Shown piece after piece: positions 5,690 to 5,858 of a stretch of 5,858 nt of DNA (position 1 is the first letter of the stretch; every line of letters starts with the position of its first letter). The position numbers and the translations under genes were made by a program. Source of the stretch: Paracoccaceae bacterium (GTDB taxonomy: Bacteria > Pseudomonadota > Alphaproteobacteria > Rhodobacterales > Rhodobacteraceae); assembly GCA_007128995.1 (NCBI GenBank), contig SKWJ01000334.1, forward strand, positions 1 to 5,858, read 5' to 3'. Below the pieces are notes generated by a model. That model searched no databases. It saw only the letters and a program-made list of their open reading frames with translations, and was not told the DNA's origin.

Positions 5690-5858
5690 GGATAGAGGGC
5701 ACTCACGCCGCATCGCGGGTATAGGATGTGACAATGCCGCAAAGTTGGCGGTTGCGGCGGATCGGGCCATCACGGGCCGGACGGAAATCGACTTGCAGCA
5801 CATTGTGCCCGATACCCCGTCGACGGTGCGGGCGCTCGGTGATTTAATGGCGCACCCA
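5679..5858 (+). CDS. Unidentified coding-like open frame running off the right edge (partial)
   Basis: A frame stays open from 5679 (after TGA at 5676-5678) to the window end. From about 5736 it reads like a real protein: AAKLAVAADRAITGRTEIDL, then a segment containing HIVPDTPSTV and RALGDLMAHP. Third positions there are mostly G or C (about three quarters by hand count), as in the genes upstream. No ATG or GTG with a ribosome binding site opens this frame inside the window; the first weak option is TTG at 5745. It may therefore be a relic, a gene interrupted by a frameshift, or chance. I do not recognise the family. The minus strand over the same stretch is also open, but its translation looks less protein-like. 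Confidence 0.25.

Noticed and set aside
5519..5803. Minus-strand 94-codon frame (and the 79-codon frame at 5503-5742)
   Set aside because: Both lack a ribosome binding site and any recognised domain, and their composition (many R, C and S) looks non-coding; a real small gene cannot be wholly excluded.

Overview
The window carries most of one ABC-transporter operon of the dipeptide/oligopeptide (Dpp/Opp) superfamily. All five recognisable genes lie on the + strand. They are the C-terminal two thirds of an OppF/DppF-type ATPase (cut by the left edge), a DppC-type permease, a periplasmic SBP_bac_5 binding protein, a DppB-type permease, and a cytoplasmic seven-bladed beta-propeller lactonase of the 6-phosphogluconolactonase/YbhE family (PF10282). 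The binding protein has a Sec signal peptide with no lipobox cysteine, which points to a Gram-negative host. The GC-rich codon use and protein style suggest an alphaproteobacterium, probably Rhodobacteraceae-like; that placement is inference.

Layout: ATPase (2-700, partial) and permease C (721-1650) are separated by 20 nt. A 78-nt gap with two small hairpins follows, then the binding protein (1729-3270). A 62-nt gap with a strong 11-bp hairpin precedes permease B (3333-4271), and the lactonase starts 16 nt later (4288-5346). The order ATPase-C-A-B-lactonase differs from the usual A-B-C-D-F order. Three starts (721, 1729, 3333) are set by good Shine-Dalgarno sequences and are shorter than the longest possible ORFs.

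How the genes work together: the binding protein captures a solute in the periplasm. The B/C permease pair passes it through the inner membrane, and an ATPase dimer drives the step. The second ATPase domain, and the Walker A of the one seen here, must lie upstream. The lactonase at the end of the operon suggests the imported solute is, or is converted to, a lactone or sugar acid rather than a peptide. A by-eye comparison of the binding protein, which seems to lack the peptide-type aspartate, points the same way. The substrate cannot be named from sequence.

From 5347 to about 5678 I see no convincing gene, only inverted repeats and short open stretches. The last 180 bases hold an open, coding-like frame running off the right edge that I cannot identify. 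I found no RNA gene, CRISPR array, transposase or clear intrinsic terminator. The main content is a fairly ordinary uptake operon; the points of interest are its order, its intercistronic hairpins, the lactonase linkage and the unexplained 3' region.
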